Source: Halichoerus grypus | Taxonomy: Eukaryota; Chordata; Mammalia; Carnivora; Phocidae | Assembly: GCF_964656455.1 (NCBI RefSeq) | Contig: NC_135720.1 | Location: forward strand, 103,118,696-103,182,695 | Direction of reading: 5' to 3' | Length of the DNA: 64,000 nucleotides | Shown: piece by piece, positions 10,816 through 23,850 of the stretch | How the letters are laid out: the number at the start of each line of letters is the position of its first letter | Numbering within the stretch: position 1 is the stretch's first letter | The notes under the pieces: model-generated | Seen by the model: the letters and a program-made list of their open reading frames with translations, nothing else | What the model was told of the DNA's origin: nothing | The model's database searches: none | Translations under genes and position numbers: made by a program

Positions 10816-13800
10816 GTGGTGATATTTAAAGCAGATGGTAAGTTTCCATGACACCCCCCTGCCAGCACACTGAAAATTGGGTAAATACTTGCCCTTACTT
10901 GGTTTTAAGCTTAGCTGAAAATCTAAAACTTACACACCTTAAACACTAGGAGAAAAATTCACATTGCGAGTACATACTGGACAATGTACAAGTATGTCAA
11001 ACGGCCAAGGTTGGGGCCTTTCATAAATCAGCAATGTATTTACTGAGCATTTACTTGTACGTGAAGCTGAAGCCATCACCGAAACCACCACTTTAGCAGC
11101 TTGGAATATAAAACATCACCAGATGAAACAACTAATGTATAATGTAAAAGGTGATATGATTAGGCATTACAAACAAGTGATTCAGAAAAAGAAAGAGATC
11201 TCGTTTAAAATCAGTTTAAGAGTTGGTTCCTTCTCATGGGGACACAAGCGTGGAAAAGGTGGGGAGAGAGGAACTTACCGATGGGGGGGTGGGCAGTAGC
11301 AAGGAGAGCAAGGGTCATTCCATCTTGAAGGTCGGAATTTACGACACTCCCCTGTGCATTTGAACTGAGGGACTCAGCATGTCACCATCCACCCTTCCTG
11401 CTGTTTACAGCCGTGACTCCACTGAGTAGAAGCTCTTTGGAATGACTCACCTGCTTAATTCTTCAGCTGCTTTGTGGTGTGACTAGATGAGTTCATCATA
11501 TTGAAAACGGGAAGTTATTTGGGGCAGCAGCAGCACTGACCACCATGTCACCTTAAATCATCATGTCATGAATCTCAGGAGGGCTTTCTTATGTATCTGA
11601 CAAATATTTCTTTATTTCATAGCATCAGTGTGGTTGTTATTCCCATTTTGCTGATGGGGAAAACTGAGGCATAGAATGTTATGTGTCTCTCAGCATCACG
11701 CCACTACTACGTGATGAGGCGGTGTCCCCAAATGTTGTTTTAGGAAGCTTATTGTGATAGGGAAGATTAGTTCCTATGGTGGGGAAACCAGCTGAGAGTC
11801 GTTGGGGTGGGAGGAGGTGAACTGTGAATGGGGGCATTACGAGCAGGAGGTTGTGAGGGAGCCTATGGAGAAATGTTTCAAAGCAGTACTGAATAACGCT
11901 CCTGGGCAGATTAACTACCATGGATGGAAGGCAGAGGAGCTTCCAGGATGACCAACTCTGCGGATTGGCACTAGAAGATGGAACCTCCCAGAGAAATGTG
12001 ATAGCTGGAAAGGAAACATAGATGGACAGGGAACATAACTAGTTCTACTTTGGATATGTGAGTTTGGAGAAGAGTGGGAGATTTTTGTAGAAATGTCCAT
12101 ATACGGCCAGATGCAGGTGTGCGTTCAGGCTGAGGACATAGCGTCTCGTAGAGACAGACGTTGAGAGCTCTTGATGCTCCAGAGAGACTCTTCAGAGAAG
12201 AATGGCAGCCATGCGAGGCATAAAGCAGACCCTCGCCTCATGCCTGCTCAACTCTCCAGTCTTTTGAAAGCCTCTGGGACGGGGGTTCCATCTCCTGGAG
12301 CTCCAGCTCACATGAGGACCTGCCCAAGGAAAGGAAACCCTTTCCTTCTATCTCAAGAGTTTTCTGATTAGGTATCTGAACCATCTCGGCTCTGCTGTCA
12401 TGTGCGTAAATATAGCTTTGTAACATCTTCCTGCCCTTCCCACATCTCATTATGCTGATTTTTAGCGACCGTGCTTAATCACACTGATTATTTTAGAGAG
12501 AATTCAAGAAGGGGCCAACTCCTGGCCCACAAGCCGAGGGTGGCAGCGTGATGGGGAACCTCCGGGGGTACTCAGACCAGCAGTCACCCACACGCGTCAC
12601 CTTGTCCCCCAGCCCCCTGCTCAGAACAGGGGTGTGACCATCTCCCTCCTGAGAGCAGGAAGCAGCCCATGGACACCTCCACTTCCTCCAGACTTGCAGG
12701 AATCAGGACGTGGTGGAGGGTTTGAACACAGACGTAAGGATTGGGAGTGTCATGGGTGACCCTCCGCTCGTCCTTTCAAAGAAATGCTCCACTGGCCATG
12801 CTCCATGTAGTGTGGCAGCACCGGCCCACCCTGAGGGGACAGGGCCCCCACGGGCTCCTTGTCCCCTGCCAAGCCCACTTGGTCACCCTGCAGGGTGACA
12901 GCATTGACGTCAGCCCTCCTGGTAGGGAATTAGCTCAAGCCCAAAGGGAAAGAGAGGCCAAAAAAAGAAAACTTCAATCCAGCCACACCAAAGCTACTTC
13001 TTTTTATTTTGTGGGGCTCTTAACAGCTGTTAAGCTTTGCTGGATTTTGATAGTAAGAAAGTTTCCAAAAATAGAACAGTGAAATGTCAGAGTTAATGGG
13101 ATCACAGCGATAAAATAGCTCTACTACCAAGCAGCCTGACTGACTTTGTTAGCTCGACGGGCTCCACAACGTGCGAGTTGCCCAGCATCTTTCCCGCCCC
13201 ATCCTGAGTGTGCCCTCAGCACACCGACTGGAGAGGAAAGCGCTCAGGTTTGAATTGGTAAACACATTGCAACTAGAGGTATCTTTAAGGCAATGTTCTT
13301 TATCCAAGCCAGGGCGAACAAATGGCTTAATTAGAAGGCTAACTTCATGAAGTATATTTTACTACAATATAAACATAAATATAAATATATATATAAAGCT
13401 AGCAACTAGCTTCTTGCCGACAGATGAGGAAAGGGGCAGGGTGTCTGGTCAGCCCCCTGGCTGGGGTCCCCGCCGCCCCCCCTTCACCTCCCCCCAGCCC
13501 CACCATCTGCAGGCTCGCTGGGTGATGGCAGATTCTCTCCTGTCGTCCCGAGACCACCACCACCTCACCCTACATCACACCCAGCAGGGCGCCGGGCTCC
13601 AGCAGCCACTCCGGTTTCCTCTCTAAACCGGGAGAACTTCGAAGAAATCCCTTTCGCAACAAGAATGACCTCACCATGTGTTTACTCTCTTTCTCCGTCT
13701 CTTGTTGGAGGGCGTCTCTCCTTCAGAATTGCAAGGCATTCCCAAAGGAAAGAGCACATTTTGGAAACCGCAGGTACGATGAACTCATCACCGTTTGCTG

Positions 13801-14196
13801 TGGAACTTCGAGGGGCTTGTTGCTGTCCCAGAAACAGATGAGAAAGAAGACCACCGATGAAATCGTGCTGCTGGCTGGGGGTGGCTGTGGGGCTGATATG
13901 GAGCCCTTGCTGCTTTTCCCTCCTGCGTCCTCAGCGTCCCTACCTCTGCCCTTGACCTGCGCTGTTGGCCCTTTCCCGTGAAAAATTGATGGTGCAGAAT
14001 GGAGGGAGGGAGGAGGCAGGTTAGGTGCAGGCCAGCGCCCTAGCAGGATTGCAGCCTCCTGCCGGCCACACAAACCCGAGTAACACCGGCTGCCCTGAAA
14101 CATAGAGAAGCGCGTGGCGGGGGGCTGGCGCTGGGTTCCAAAGGAGATGTCACCAAGTCAGAATTTGCAGCGTTGCAGCCTCATACGAGTGCACTC

Positions 14197-14392
14197 TATT
14201 ATTCATTCATTCATTCATTCATTCATTCATTCATTTCGGGGGGGGCAGTGGGAGAGGGAGAGAGAATCTTAAGCAGGCTCCCTGCCCAGGGCGGAGTCGG
14301 ACATGGGGCTCAATCTCACCACCCTGAGATCATGACCCAAGCCGAAATCCAGAATCCGACATTCCACCAACTGAGCCACTCAGGAGCACCCC
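14197..14392 (-). mobile_element. Can-SINE (antisense) with expanded (ATTC)n tail
   Basis: Reverse-complement Can-SINE. An (ATTC)n run at about 14200-14235 stands in for the tail. It is followed by the purine-rich 'gggagagggagagagaatct', 'gcaggctccctgcccagggc', 'accctgagatcatgacccaa' and the tRNA-like end 'ccaactgagccactcaggag'. The tail microsatellite is probably a derived expansion of the AAAT-rich tail. Confidence 0.93.
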
Positions 14393-14394
14393 CA

Positions 14395-14456
14395 GTAAAT
14401 TCTGATTTTAACAAGCACCTCCAGTAAGCTGTCAGGAGTTTGAGAAGCGCTGCTCA
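14395..14456 (+). mobile_element. MER5-like 3' fragment
   Basis: The segment after the antisense Can-SINE reads like the end of a MER5 element: 'attctgattttaacaagcac' followed by 'gagtttgagaagcgctgctc'. The other half was not identified on the far side of the SINE. Confidence 0.5.
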
Positions 14457-15182
14457 AAGATGCCGCCAACCAGGTCTCTGCCCAGCCAGGGCCCGGCGCC
14501 TTTTATGCAAGAGCTGGTGTCCTATAGATTCCGCTCCTTGGCAATAGCTGAAGCAGTTCTTTTCCCTCGAGATTTTGATAAACGGGACAAAATGCTTTAA
14601 AGGAGAACGGAACACAATTGAATGAGCTGTAAGTAGCGTTGCTAGGTCCACCACAGCCGTGAGCATAGGCCTTGGAAGGACTTCAGAGGGGATCAGGGAA
14701 GCAAAGCGGAGCTCCGATGACTCAGGCAGGTGTCTCTTTCCTGGTTCTGCTCCTTGTCCCCTGGTTTTGTCACTGTCCTCTGCTGAATCCAAACTAGTCC
14801 ACTTATGCCAGAGATTTCATACTTGCTGCCACAATTCTCTCTACCTACAAGTTCACCAAATCTAGACTTTAAATTGCAGGGTCTTTATGAGCCATATTTC
14901 TATGGCTCTGGCTAGTTCTGTCCCTCTTGGCTACTGCCAATATCCAGCGAAATCCTGGAGCTGAAACACTCCATTTTTGTGAAATATCCCTGCCCTCACC
15001 CAGGAGAGCCTTTGCTCTACACACCAGGATGTCAAAGGCGGTCCAACAAGGACTTCTCTGACTCTTAACAGAAAGAGAACACTCTTAGCAGCACATGGCT
15101 ATATTAGTCTGCTAGGCCTGCCACAAAACCAAGTACCGAAAACTGAGGGGATTAAAAAACAAAAATTAAAAAAAAGAAATTA

Positions 15183-15361
15183 GGGGCACCTTGGTGGCTC
15201 AGTCCGTTAAGCGTCTGCCTTCGGCTCAGGTGGTGATCTCAGGGTCCTGGGATCGAGCCCCAAGTCGGGCTCCCTGCTCAGTGGGGAGCTTCTGCCACTC
15301 CCCACCTGCTCGTTCTCTCTCTCTCTCAAATAAATAAAATCTTAAAAAAAAAAAAAAAAAA
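15183..15361 (+). mobile_element. Can-SINE
   Basis: A full-length sense Can-SINE. The head is at 15183, followed by 'tcctgggatcgagccccaag', 'ggctccctgctcagtgggga', a (CT)n stretch, 'aaataaataaaatctt' and an A18 tail. The sequence just before it (15108-15165) is A-rich and resembles the start of an old repeat ('tattagtctgctaggcctgc'). Confidence 0.94.
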
Positions 15362-16779
15362 GAGTTGCAAGGCATCACAGGAAAGGACATTCCAGATAGT
15401 TACAGATTTTATCTTAAGCTTTTAGTATGTGCAAGGCTGTCTGACCTTAATCTTATGGGAATCAGGGAGGTGTTTTTTGTTTTTCTTATGTTTACGTTTG
15501 GAATGCTCCTTTTTGGTTTCCTCTGTTTGTTTGTTTTTTAACGAAGCCGACTTACAATGTGTGCTCAGGGCAGAAATACAGCCCATGCTTTGAGGTTTTG
15601 CTGAGTCATTTTGGCCTTGGTAAATGTTAAAGGATAGCTTCCCTGGGAGACCAGGAGCAGAGCCCACAAACATTAAAGTCAAAAATTTCCTTTATCAGTA
15701 GGTACGAGGATGTGGCTGTCGTGACTGGTAAGAGATTGTGCAGGGTCTTCTGTCCTAGTCTGAGAAACGAGGATTTGATCTGGTGAGACCTGGAAAGCCA
15801 CTGACCAGGAGGATGTCCGGGAGACACTGCTTTTAGATTTTCCCCATTTGTGAAGGATGGGGAGTGAAGGGTGGGATGTCAGGAGAAGGTTAAGATGAGT
15901 ATGTCAACAGTTAAGTTGAGAAGTTAAAAGCATGCAGATGGAGAATGCCCCCTCCTCCTGCCTGACCACCCGGAGGTCTCCTACTTGTCTTTTAGACCTA
16001 AGTCGATTTCACCTCCACCGGGAAGCCTTTCAGTGTTACTTTCTCCTTACAATTTGGTGCCATAGTCCTTGACATCTATTGCCACGCTAGCCCTTACCGT
16101 GGTATTTTGTAATACTTCCTGTTTCCGCATGCGGCCACTGGGCTGTGCTCTTGCGGTAGACACAAATGTTTTTTAGTGTGCCTGTAGCCTTTATCACAGC
16201 AATAGGCCAGACCATGGAGAATGCTCAGTAAATACCTCCTGAAGTGAAACAAAGACAGGAAGCCAGCCAGCTAACAGCCATTTGGCTGTAAGATGAGCCA
16301 GTCAAGAAGGACAGACTCTTGGAACTTGAAGGGACCTTGACAGTCATCTAACCCCCGTCACCCAGTAGCCACCGCAAATCCCGGACATGTGATGATCCTG
16401 CCTTAGTCCATCCTGGGGCAGCTCTTACTACTAAAGTGTGTGGCTGGAGGAGACTTCAGAGACTGCCCTGGGGAGAAGGTGAAGAAGTGAAGCTGTTGGC
16501 CCAAGGTCACTCAGCAATTAGCAACGATGATGGGAAACAGAAGAGAAACCGAGAACTAGCTGCCAGACCCACTCAGTCATCACCACGACCCCATGGGCTG
16601 TCGCTGTGACCGTGTTGAAGTTTACAGTTGAGGATGCTGAGGCTGCGAGAGAGTGAGTGGCCCGTTGCAGGTTGTCCGGTTGATAGGTGGTAGAGATGCA
16701 GTGACCGAGCAGTCTCACTCCATTTTGCGATGCCCCGTGCCATTCCTGGATTACACCCGGGTTTCCTGAGACCCTGTAA

Positions 16780-17031
<252 letters not shown>

Positions 17032-18118
17032 GCTCACCGCTCCGCCTCAACGATAATATCTGTCTCCTCTTTATCATGCTTTCTTGCCCTCTGTTGTTTG
17101 TTTGTCGAAAAAAAAAAATAATTGCCTTTCAATCCCTGGGTGTTTGGTTGTTTGAGATTCCTTCCTTGTAATCAAGCCTCTCGGACAAAAGGGCTAGGAA
17201 AAGGTGATAAGTTTCCTGATCATATCATACCCATCGAGTAATAATCCATTATTTAGAAGGTTCTAGGGAAAAAAGGTAGTATTTTCTTATTAAAGTATCA
17301 GCACAGCCTATATCTTCATTCTCCCATGTTGATCCAAGCCAGAGACATCAGTAACAAATAGCACTCGTGTTGTTTGTGATCTGTTTCAGTCCCAGTCCTG
17401 ACGTGTGTGCATTGTTTCTTCCTGGCCACTTAAGTAGGACCATAAGTAAACTTGACTTTGACTGCATGAGATATCCCTATCTGGTCTCACTCAGTCCTCT
17501 GCATCCCAACATTCCCAGGACATGCATGATCACCAGCATTTATTTTCGTGATTCGAGGATATACTATAACTCACAGATTGTCAGCATCCAGCCATGTCCT
17601 ATCTAGACTAGAAAAATTATCAGCATCATCCAGCTCAACAAGTCTGGGTATATCCACTATTTTGAGTCAATACTTCATAGCTCTATTAAAATTCCTGGAG
17701 GCAACACTGAGCTTGGCCCCAAAGATATTCCTCCGTAGATTTTGAACAGCACTTCCGTAGAGTACTTTCCCAGACTCACGGGGGAGGCTTGTCCAGGGTG
17801 ATAGAGACCGATTTCAGACAAACCTATTTATTACAAAAGTTTCATGGTGTCTGAATGATTGTTTTTTCTCTTTGTATATTTGTACAAATGTTTCAGCTGT
17901 GCTTTTAAAATCTGGATGTTTTTTATTTAGTGATTGTTTAGCTGCTTAAAAACATAATATGTGCATTGCTTATGAATGCATTCATATACTAATACAGATA
18001 ATCTGATAATATTATGCTCTATTATGGATAATGCTGAATTTTGGAAGGGCACAAAACTTCTCATGCCAATATATAAATGATTAGCCAACATCTTTGCTAT
18101 CAAGAACACTTGTTTTTA

Positions 18119-18124
18119 AATAAA
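18119..18124 (+). terminator. RCAN2: Candidate proximal poly(A) signal of RCAN2
   Basis: A canonical AATAAA hexamer about 1.09 kb after the stop codon. It would give a short 3' UTR isoform. Downstream sequence includes 'agtgtccgtcgtag', only weakly GT-rich. Confidence 0.4.
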
Positions 18125-18805
18125 GTGAAGAGGCAAGTGTCCGTCGTAGACAATTTGGATGAAGCTAGATCGCCAGAATGTAGCGGCCACTGAGTATTTG
18201 AAAAAGGAAAGGATGGTAGATCAACAAACGTATACCAATCCTACTCATGCAATGGCCATGTTGCTCAAAAACATTTGTTTTCGTCACATGTGATATTTCT
18301 ATTTCTGTAGCCCGAAGTGCATTACCGAAGATACACCTATAAAACCATTACCTTCTGCTATATGTGCAAGGCCTCATCTCCTCCTGTACATTAATGAATT
18401 ACTTTAGATGCAAATGCCAGTTACAAGGGAGTGGGGAAATACTTTCACTACCCAAGCCTCAGAAAAACACGCGAGAACAATAACACAGCCATCTTATGGA
18501 AGGATTGTTGTGGTTTTTGACTAAGGTGTATGTTAGTTTCATCAGAAACTTAAAACAGACTGATCACTCAGAAATTAAAAGTCCGTTCTACTGTGAATAT
18601 AGCAATATCGTACTGGACACAGTACAGGTGAAACTGAGGACAGCGTTGCTTGTAAAACCCTGAGTTTCCATGAGAAGAAATGCAGGCTCCTTTTAAAAAT
18701 AAAATCTGAGGGGTGTATAAAAAGCAAATGCTTTGACTTGACTTTGCTGTGGAGGTTTTTGGTTTTTCATTAGCAAATGAAAGATTAGACTTAAAAGTGG
18801 AGAAT

Positions 18806-18820
18806 GCTGCCCTCTAGTGG
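18806..18820 (-). promoter_or_regulatory. CTCF-like binding site
   Basis: The bottom strand reads CCACTAGAGGGCAGC, a full match to the core consensus CCASYAGRKGGCRS as I remember it. It falls inside or immediately after the RCAN2 3' UTR. CTCF marks loop anchors and insulators. Occupancy cannot be judged from sequence. Confidence 0.7.
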
Positions 18821-19076
18821 AAGAAATATTTTCTGAGCTCTTGAGACTGATGGAGAACGGCCGCCTTCAGCCATTTTGTGCTGGACCTCTTCGCAGTCTT
18901 CTGGGGGTCATTTGACTTTTTAAGCTACTCAGAGTTTTCAGAACGCAGGTTCTAAAGAAATATGGATGAGGAATACATATTTGGAAATAATTTTTTAAGT
19001 GTTTTAAAGCAGATACCATCAGTCATTTCCAGCCAAATTTAGCCAAAGTTAAAATGACCATCCTGTGTAGTCACAA

Positions 19077-19082
19077 AATAAA
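19077..19082 (+). terminator. RCAN2: Candidate distal poly(A) signal of RCAN2
   Basis: AATAAA about 2.05 kb after the stop, followed within 30 bases by GT-containing sequence ('gtggagtggatgacctaagt'). Preferred as the main 3' end, but unproven. Confidence 0.5.
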
Positions 19083-19919
19083 AACACAGTGGAGTGGATG
19101 ACCTAAGTGGTTAGTCTCAGTGAAATTTATTGCGACGTTTCCATGTTAATCTGTCTCAGGTTAAGTAGTTCTTTCATTAGGTTGGGTTTGGGGAGAGGGA
19201 AAGAGGAACTTTTCCCAGGAGAGCGGTAAGAAACGGGGAGCCCTTGGTTTCAGGGGGCCCTCTCTGCACTGTGAAAGTCAGAATTGCCTCAGCATTTCCA
19301 TGACGCACCTTATGCAAACCTCTTTAGCACTACTTTCAGTTTGAAAAGTTTAAATATGGAGGGGAAGGGGGAGATTTCCACCAACTGAATCATTTGTGCA
19401 CGTGTATAGCTCAAAGAGCTTAGACTTCAAATATACCTGGTGAATGACTCTTTGTCCGTGTAGTATAATTTCTGTGTTGTCCGTCTGAGCTATTTTTGAG
19501 TGGTAATTGTGGAAGAGTGCAATTCGGCCTATAGTCTTTCTAAAAAGTTACCAACAGATGGGATTAACTCAGCTGAGTGCTTACTGAAAGGAGCAGAGGG
19601 GGAAGCTGGTTGGCAGCCATCTCACGAAGGAACGAAGGAACGGGAATTTGAGCAAGGCCTGAAGGGATGGGTTGGGCTCTCATAAGGGGAACTATTTTAT
19701 TGTCATGCGTCAACCATCTTTGTCCAAGGGCCATTTCAAATGTACAAAGGACCCTCTTTAAACATCGCTCCCACACTATTCTTTTTTAAAACACTAGAAG
19801 AGACCCAAAGTAGGAAAGATTTTATTATGGAGAACACAAAAAGCACTATCATAAGATAAAAGATGGGCACATTGTATTTCATGAAGAGCATCTGTTTATC
19901 AAATTATATCATTAGGAGA

Positions 19920-20800
19920 GTGAAAAGGAAAGTCTCAGACTGGGGAAGATATTTGCAATACATATAGTTCTTAAATAACTCCTAACCAAAACATAAGATG
20001 AACTCCTACAAATCAATAAGACAAAGACAGACAATCCGTCTTTTGAAAATGGCCAAAATGTTTAAATAGGGACTCCACATAACATAGGCAACTCACGCAT
20101 ACACACACATACCTGAAATACCCATATGACCCATACGCATTAAAAAAAGTATTCAGCCTCATTTTGCATCAGAGAAATGCAAATCAAAACCCAAGGAGGT
20201 ATACCACATGCCTATCAGAATGGTAAACGTTGAGTGTGGGGAAGTACGAAGTGCTGGTGACAATATGGAGCAAGACGGAGTAAACCAGTACCGCCACCCG
20301 GGAGCACTGTTTCGTGGTGTCTATGAAGGCCAAACATATGCCTATCTGGGAGCAGTTCCCCAGCAGATAGGAGTTCTCGTGTCCACCAAAATACCTGTAC
20401 AGTGATGTCCCCAAGATCACTGCTTACAACAGCCATTAACTGGATACAACCCAAGTGTCCTTCAACTCTAGAATGAATCAATAAACTGGTACATTCACAC
20501 AAAGGAATATCACAAAGCGATTCCTGAGACCAGCAAAGAAAGATAGGCATGAAAGACTACATGAGGTATGACTCCACTTATGATATTCAGAAACAGTCAA
20601 AAGTGACCTACACTGATAGAAATTATAATAGCGGTTACCTTTTGGAAGGCATTGAATGAGAGGGGACACCTGCCAACCTCCCCACAAGGGAAGCTATAGA
20701 CAAACGTTCCATCTAGATCTCCATGGATGGATACATATGTAAAAGTCATTTAAAATGTGCACAATATACTGCATGTAATTATACCTCAACCGCCATGAGA
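19920..20800 (+). mobile_element. Old L1 3' fragment (L1M-type)
   Basis: The end of L1 ORF2 and part of the 3' UTR, heavily decayed. The strings 'cagagaaatgcaaatcaaaa', 'tggatacaacccaagtgtcc', 'aggcatgaaagactacatga' and 'tgcatgtaattatacctcaa' appear in the normal L1 order. Many frameshifts and stops are present. It is non-functional. Confidence 0.85.
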
Positions 20801-22042
20801 ACAGGAGGAAGGAGCCATTAGTTGCAAAAAAGGTTTGGAATGTCCTCAGCCTAAAACACATCTCATCCATCCTATGTGTCTGGGATACTTCTACACATAC
20901 AGAGCCTTCCATTAAAATCTATAAGTATTTTGTAAAATAGGAAGCATAGGACTTAAGCTCTGGGTGGGGGACAAATATTTCCCAAAGAACTACTGTGACC
21001 TGACACTGGGAATGGTGGTGACCATGGCCCTGCCGATTTAGGAAGGAGGGTCTAGTGTGGGAAAGAGATAATAAACAAAGAAATAAGCAAATAAATTACA
21101 AGTTCTGAGAGGCACACGCAGTGAGGAAAAGCAAGAGCACACTACAAGGACAGAGAATATAAGTGGAAGATCAGGGTCAGGGACGGCCTTTGACCTTGAA
21201 GCTGACCTGTAGAAGCAGTGTGCCATTGAAGGGCGAGAAGAACATTCTAGGCAGCAGGGGTGGAGGCTGTGGATTTGGAAAGTCCTCCTCATGTTGGAGG
21301 GACCTGCAGGGGGTCATCAGCATGGCGGGGTACAGAGAATGGGCTTGAGCATGCCCCAAATGAGGTGGGGAAAGGGGGCAGGGCCTGGGCTACCTGCAAC
21401 TTGGCAGGCCAAGCCAGGGGGTTTGGGATTCATTTTAAGCACAAGAGAAGGGTTTTCAACTGGGGAATATGTGACTAAATCCATCTTGTGGGTCATTCTG
21501 CTCTGGGAGAAGCTTCCTAACACAAGGCAACAGCCCTAAATGTCCAGATACTCTAGTGTGAGGACCCCCCAATGTCCACTTTAGGCTTGAAGAGAGATGG
21601 CTTTGAAGAGCTGTGTTCATCATCACTGTGGTCTGATCAGCCAAGTGAATTCTCAGCAACCAACCTCAATATGCAGTACCTTCCATGGTTCTAGAAAAGT
21701 TTGGGTTTTTTTTCCTACCCCTACCCAGATCATCTAGAAGGCCATGGGACAGGAAAGGGGGAACAGAACGAGTGATAAAGAACGATAAGTCAGTGTTTCA
21801 GGAAAACATTCATTTAGCTGCTGGTACAGAGTGTCCCTGCCAGGAGCCACCATGCAGAGCATCACTGAACACTTGGCAGGCTTTCCCCTCAAATTTATGT
21901 AATCTGAGAAAGGGGAACATTTCAAGCAAAAGTTTTCTGTCAAACTCATTCATCTGCTCCTTTTAAAGACAGTCTAATGTTATTGGAGTTGATTCAGGAG
22001 TTTATGTTTCTAAAAAGAAGTTATATCCAAGGTTAACTCTGG

Positions 22043-22068
22043 GTGTGTGTGTGTGTGTGTGTGTGTGT
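22043..22068. repeat. (GT)13 microsatellite
   Basis: An uninterrupted GT dinucleotide run of 26 bases, likely polymorphic in length. Confidence 0.97.
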
Positions 22069-22309
22069 ACCCAAGCGCATTTGATATAAGTTGGAAAGAG
22101 AAAACCCAGAATGGGCTGAAATGGCTGAAATACTTCATGCTGACAACTTGCACACACAATACCTCCTTGGCTCTTTTGCATGATTTTCTCTTCCCACCCC
22201 ATAATTGACCTTGAAGACTCTTAGGGCTGGGCAGGAGTGTGGGGCCTCCTTGGTTGGTTGCAATCATTAATGAAATCATTATCATTTCACAAACAGACTT
22301 TGCATTTGC

Positions 22310-23130
22310 CTATGGGGTCATTTCCTCTTGAAGCAAGGTTGTAGCTGTTTTTATAATGCTGCCAAGCTCAGCACCGGATAGCCTGCATGATGTGCCGCAG
22401 GGAGTGGGTGCTGTGGTCTGAGTCACAGCTCTGCCTTCAGAGCGGAGGCACTTGTGCCCCTGGATGCTGGGGGGTTGGTGGCTCACAACCCTCCGCTGAG
22501 TGGCCAGGCACTGCACTCCCCCCAACCCCACAGTCACACGCCCTGCCCCAGGGACAATGTGCATGCAGTGACCAGTCATGGGGGAGTAAGAACGCCCCAT
22601 CCTATGGCTCTGAAGGGCCACCCCAGCTCCAGATACACCTGTGGGCTCACCTGAGGTCTCTGCATCTCCAGTCAACTCTCCCCTCTGCCTAAACATATGT
22701 CTGCACTTCACCGCTGGTGTGGACACTGTGGCTCCCCAGCAAACAGCCCGCATGCACCTCTCCCTCTCAGAGTCCGTGCATTCTCTCCATTTCTTCGAGC
22801 TGTCTAGAATTGTACCACCTTTCTCCAACCGGGCCATTGCCCGTGCATGCCTAACAGGGGTTAGTCGTTTTTCCAAAGCAACACAGCAAAGTTCCACTCC
22901 GCGCTTTCTTTCTGTTGTTCCGCTGCGTTCAGGCGGCGGGGAATAGAAGCGCGAGTCCCATGGTGAGAATGGAGGGCTTCTCCCAGTCACCCCCATGGTG
23001 TGACAAGAACAGCAAATACTGTTCAGCTGTTGTCAGAGACCCTTATGAAAAACACGGGGGTCTGTGGCAAGGAGAGGAGGACCCCGATTCTGACCTGTGT
23101 GCCTCGTACATGAGAAGGAGATAGAGATTG
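22310..23130. other. GC-richer segment with a long open frame, not called a gene
   Basis: A locally GC-rich stretch whose bottom strand stays open for 228 codons (22310-22996). The translation is rich in Arg, Gly, Ser and Thr, with no domain, repeat pattern or splice context that I recognise. The top strand has a 101-codon frame over part of the same bases. It could be a degraded old repeat. I see nothing that supports translation. Confidence 0.5.
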
Positions 23131-23274
23131 TGTATATGACATTAGGTAAGTTTACTAAAGTCCCTAAACCTGTTTTCTCTCCTATAAAATGGGTATAAAA
23201 CCCCACCTTGGTTATGAGGACTTAAAAAGGCAACACTAGTAACAGTAACAATTATAACTCATGACTAAATTCAC

Positions 23275-23470
23275 AGATTTTGGTGCCACATGATCTGGGT
23301 GTAAACCCCAACTCTGCCACCTAGCAAACTTGTGGTCTTCTGCAAGGTTCTTAAGCTAAGTCTTGGTTTGCACGTGTGCTAAGAGGGCAGGATATTAGTA
23401 CCCACCTCACAGAGGGACAGGAATTAAACGAGAAAACACACCAAGGCTGGGCACATAGGAAGTCCCCGGC
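23275..23470 (+). mobile_element. MIR SINE
   Basis: A sense MIR running from 'atctgggtgtaaaccccaac' through 'ctgccacctagcaaacttgt' to the 3' part 'aaggctgggcacataggaag'. A second, shorter sense MIR 3' piece lies just before it (about 23135-23230). Confidence 0.8.
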
Positions 23471-23714
23471 CAATACTTCCTAGGCATCAGTCCTCACATG
23501 GAGCACTTGACCTTCATAGTCTCACATGTTCTTCAAGGTGGTGCTCTCATTGCTCCCATTTTTCATAAAAAACAGTCAGTTTATCGAGTGCCTACTCTGC
23601 AGCAGGTGCTCTTCTAACATTTTTACATTCTAGGAGGAAGGTACTGATGTCCCGTTTTACATGTGAGGCAACCAAAACCTGGAAGTGTTATGTCCTACAT
23701 ACTCAAAGGGTGTT

Positions 23715-23850
23715 CCCTGCACTGCCCACATCTGCACTGGCTTCCCCAGAAGCTGGTGAGAGATGCAGAGTCTCAGCCCCACCGAGATCTACTGAATCAG
23801 AATCTGCATTTTAACGAGATCCTCCCTCCCGTGATTCCCATTCACTTTAC
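23715..23850. mobile_element. MER5A-like hAT relic
   Basis: The block with 'agagtctcagccccaccgag', 'ctactgaatcagaatctgca' and 'ttttaacgagatcctccc' is the typical central part of MER5A. Ends are uncertain. Orientation is left open because the element is partly self-complementary. Confidence 0.75.

Larger units (their letters stand above)
17032..19100 (+). other. RCAN2: RCAN2 3' UTR (end uncertain)
   Basis: AT-rich sequence after the RCAN2 stop, free of recognisable repeats, as expected for a conserved 3' UTR. An A11 run occurs near 17107. Candidate poly(A) signals AATAAA are at 18119-18124, 18698-18703 and 19077-19082, so the UTR could be about 1.1, 1.7 or 2.1 kb. I favour the last because RCAN2 transcripts are known to be long and the sequence stays repeat-free up to there. 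The start of the next interspersed repeat near 19920 sets an outer limit. Confidence 0.65.

Noticed and set aside
20208..20550. Overlapping frames of 65-111 codons
   Set aside because: They lie in an old L1 fragment with clear L1 strings on the plus strand.
22310..22996. A 228-codon open frame on the minus strand, the longest outside ENPP5
   Set aside because: No recognisable domain, splice context or family. It lies in a locally GC-rich stretch where stops are rarer, and overlapping frames on the other strand are also open.
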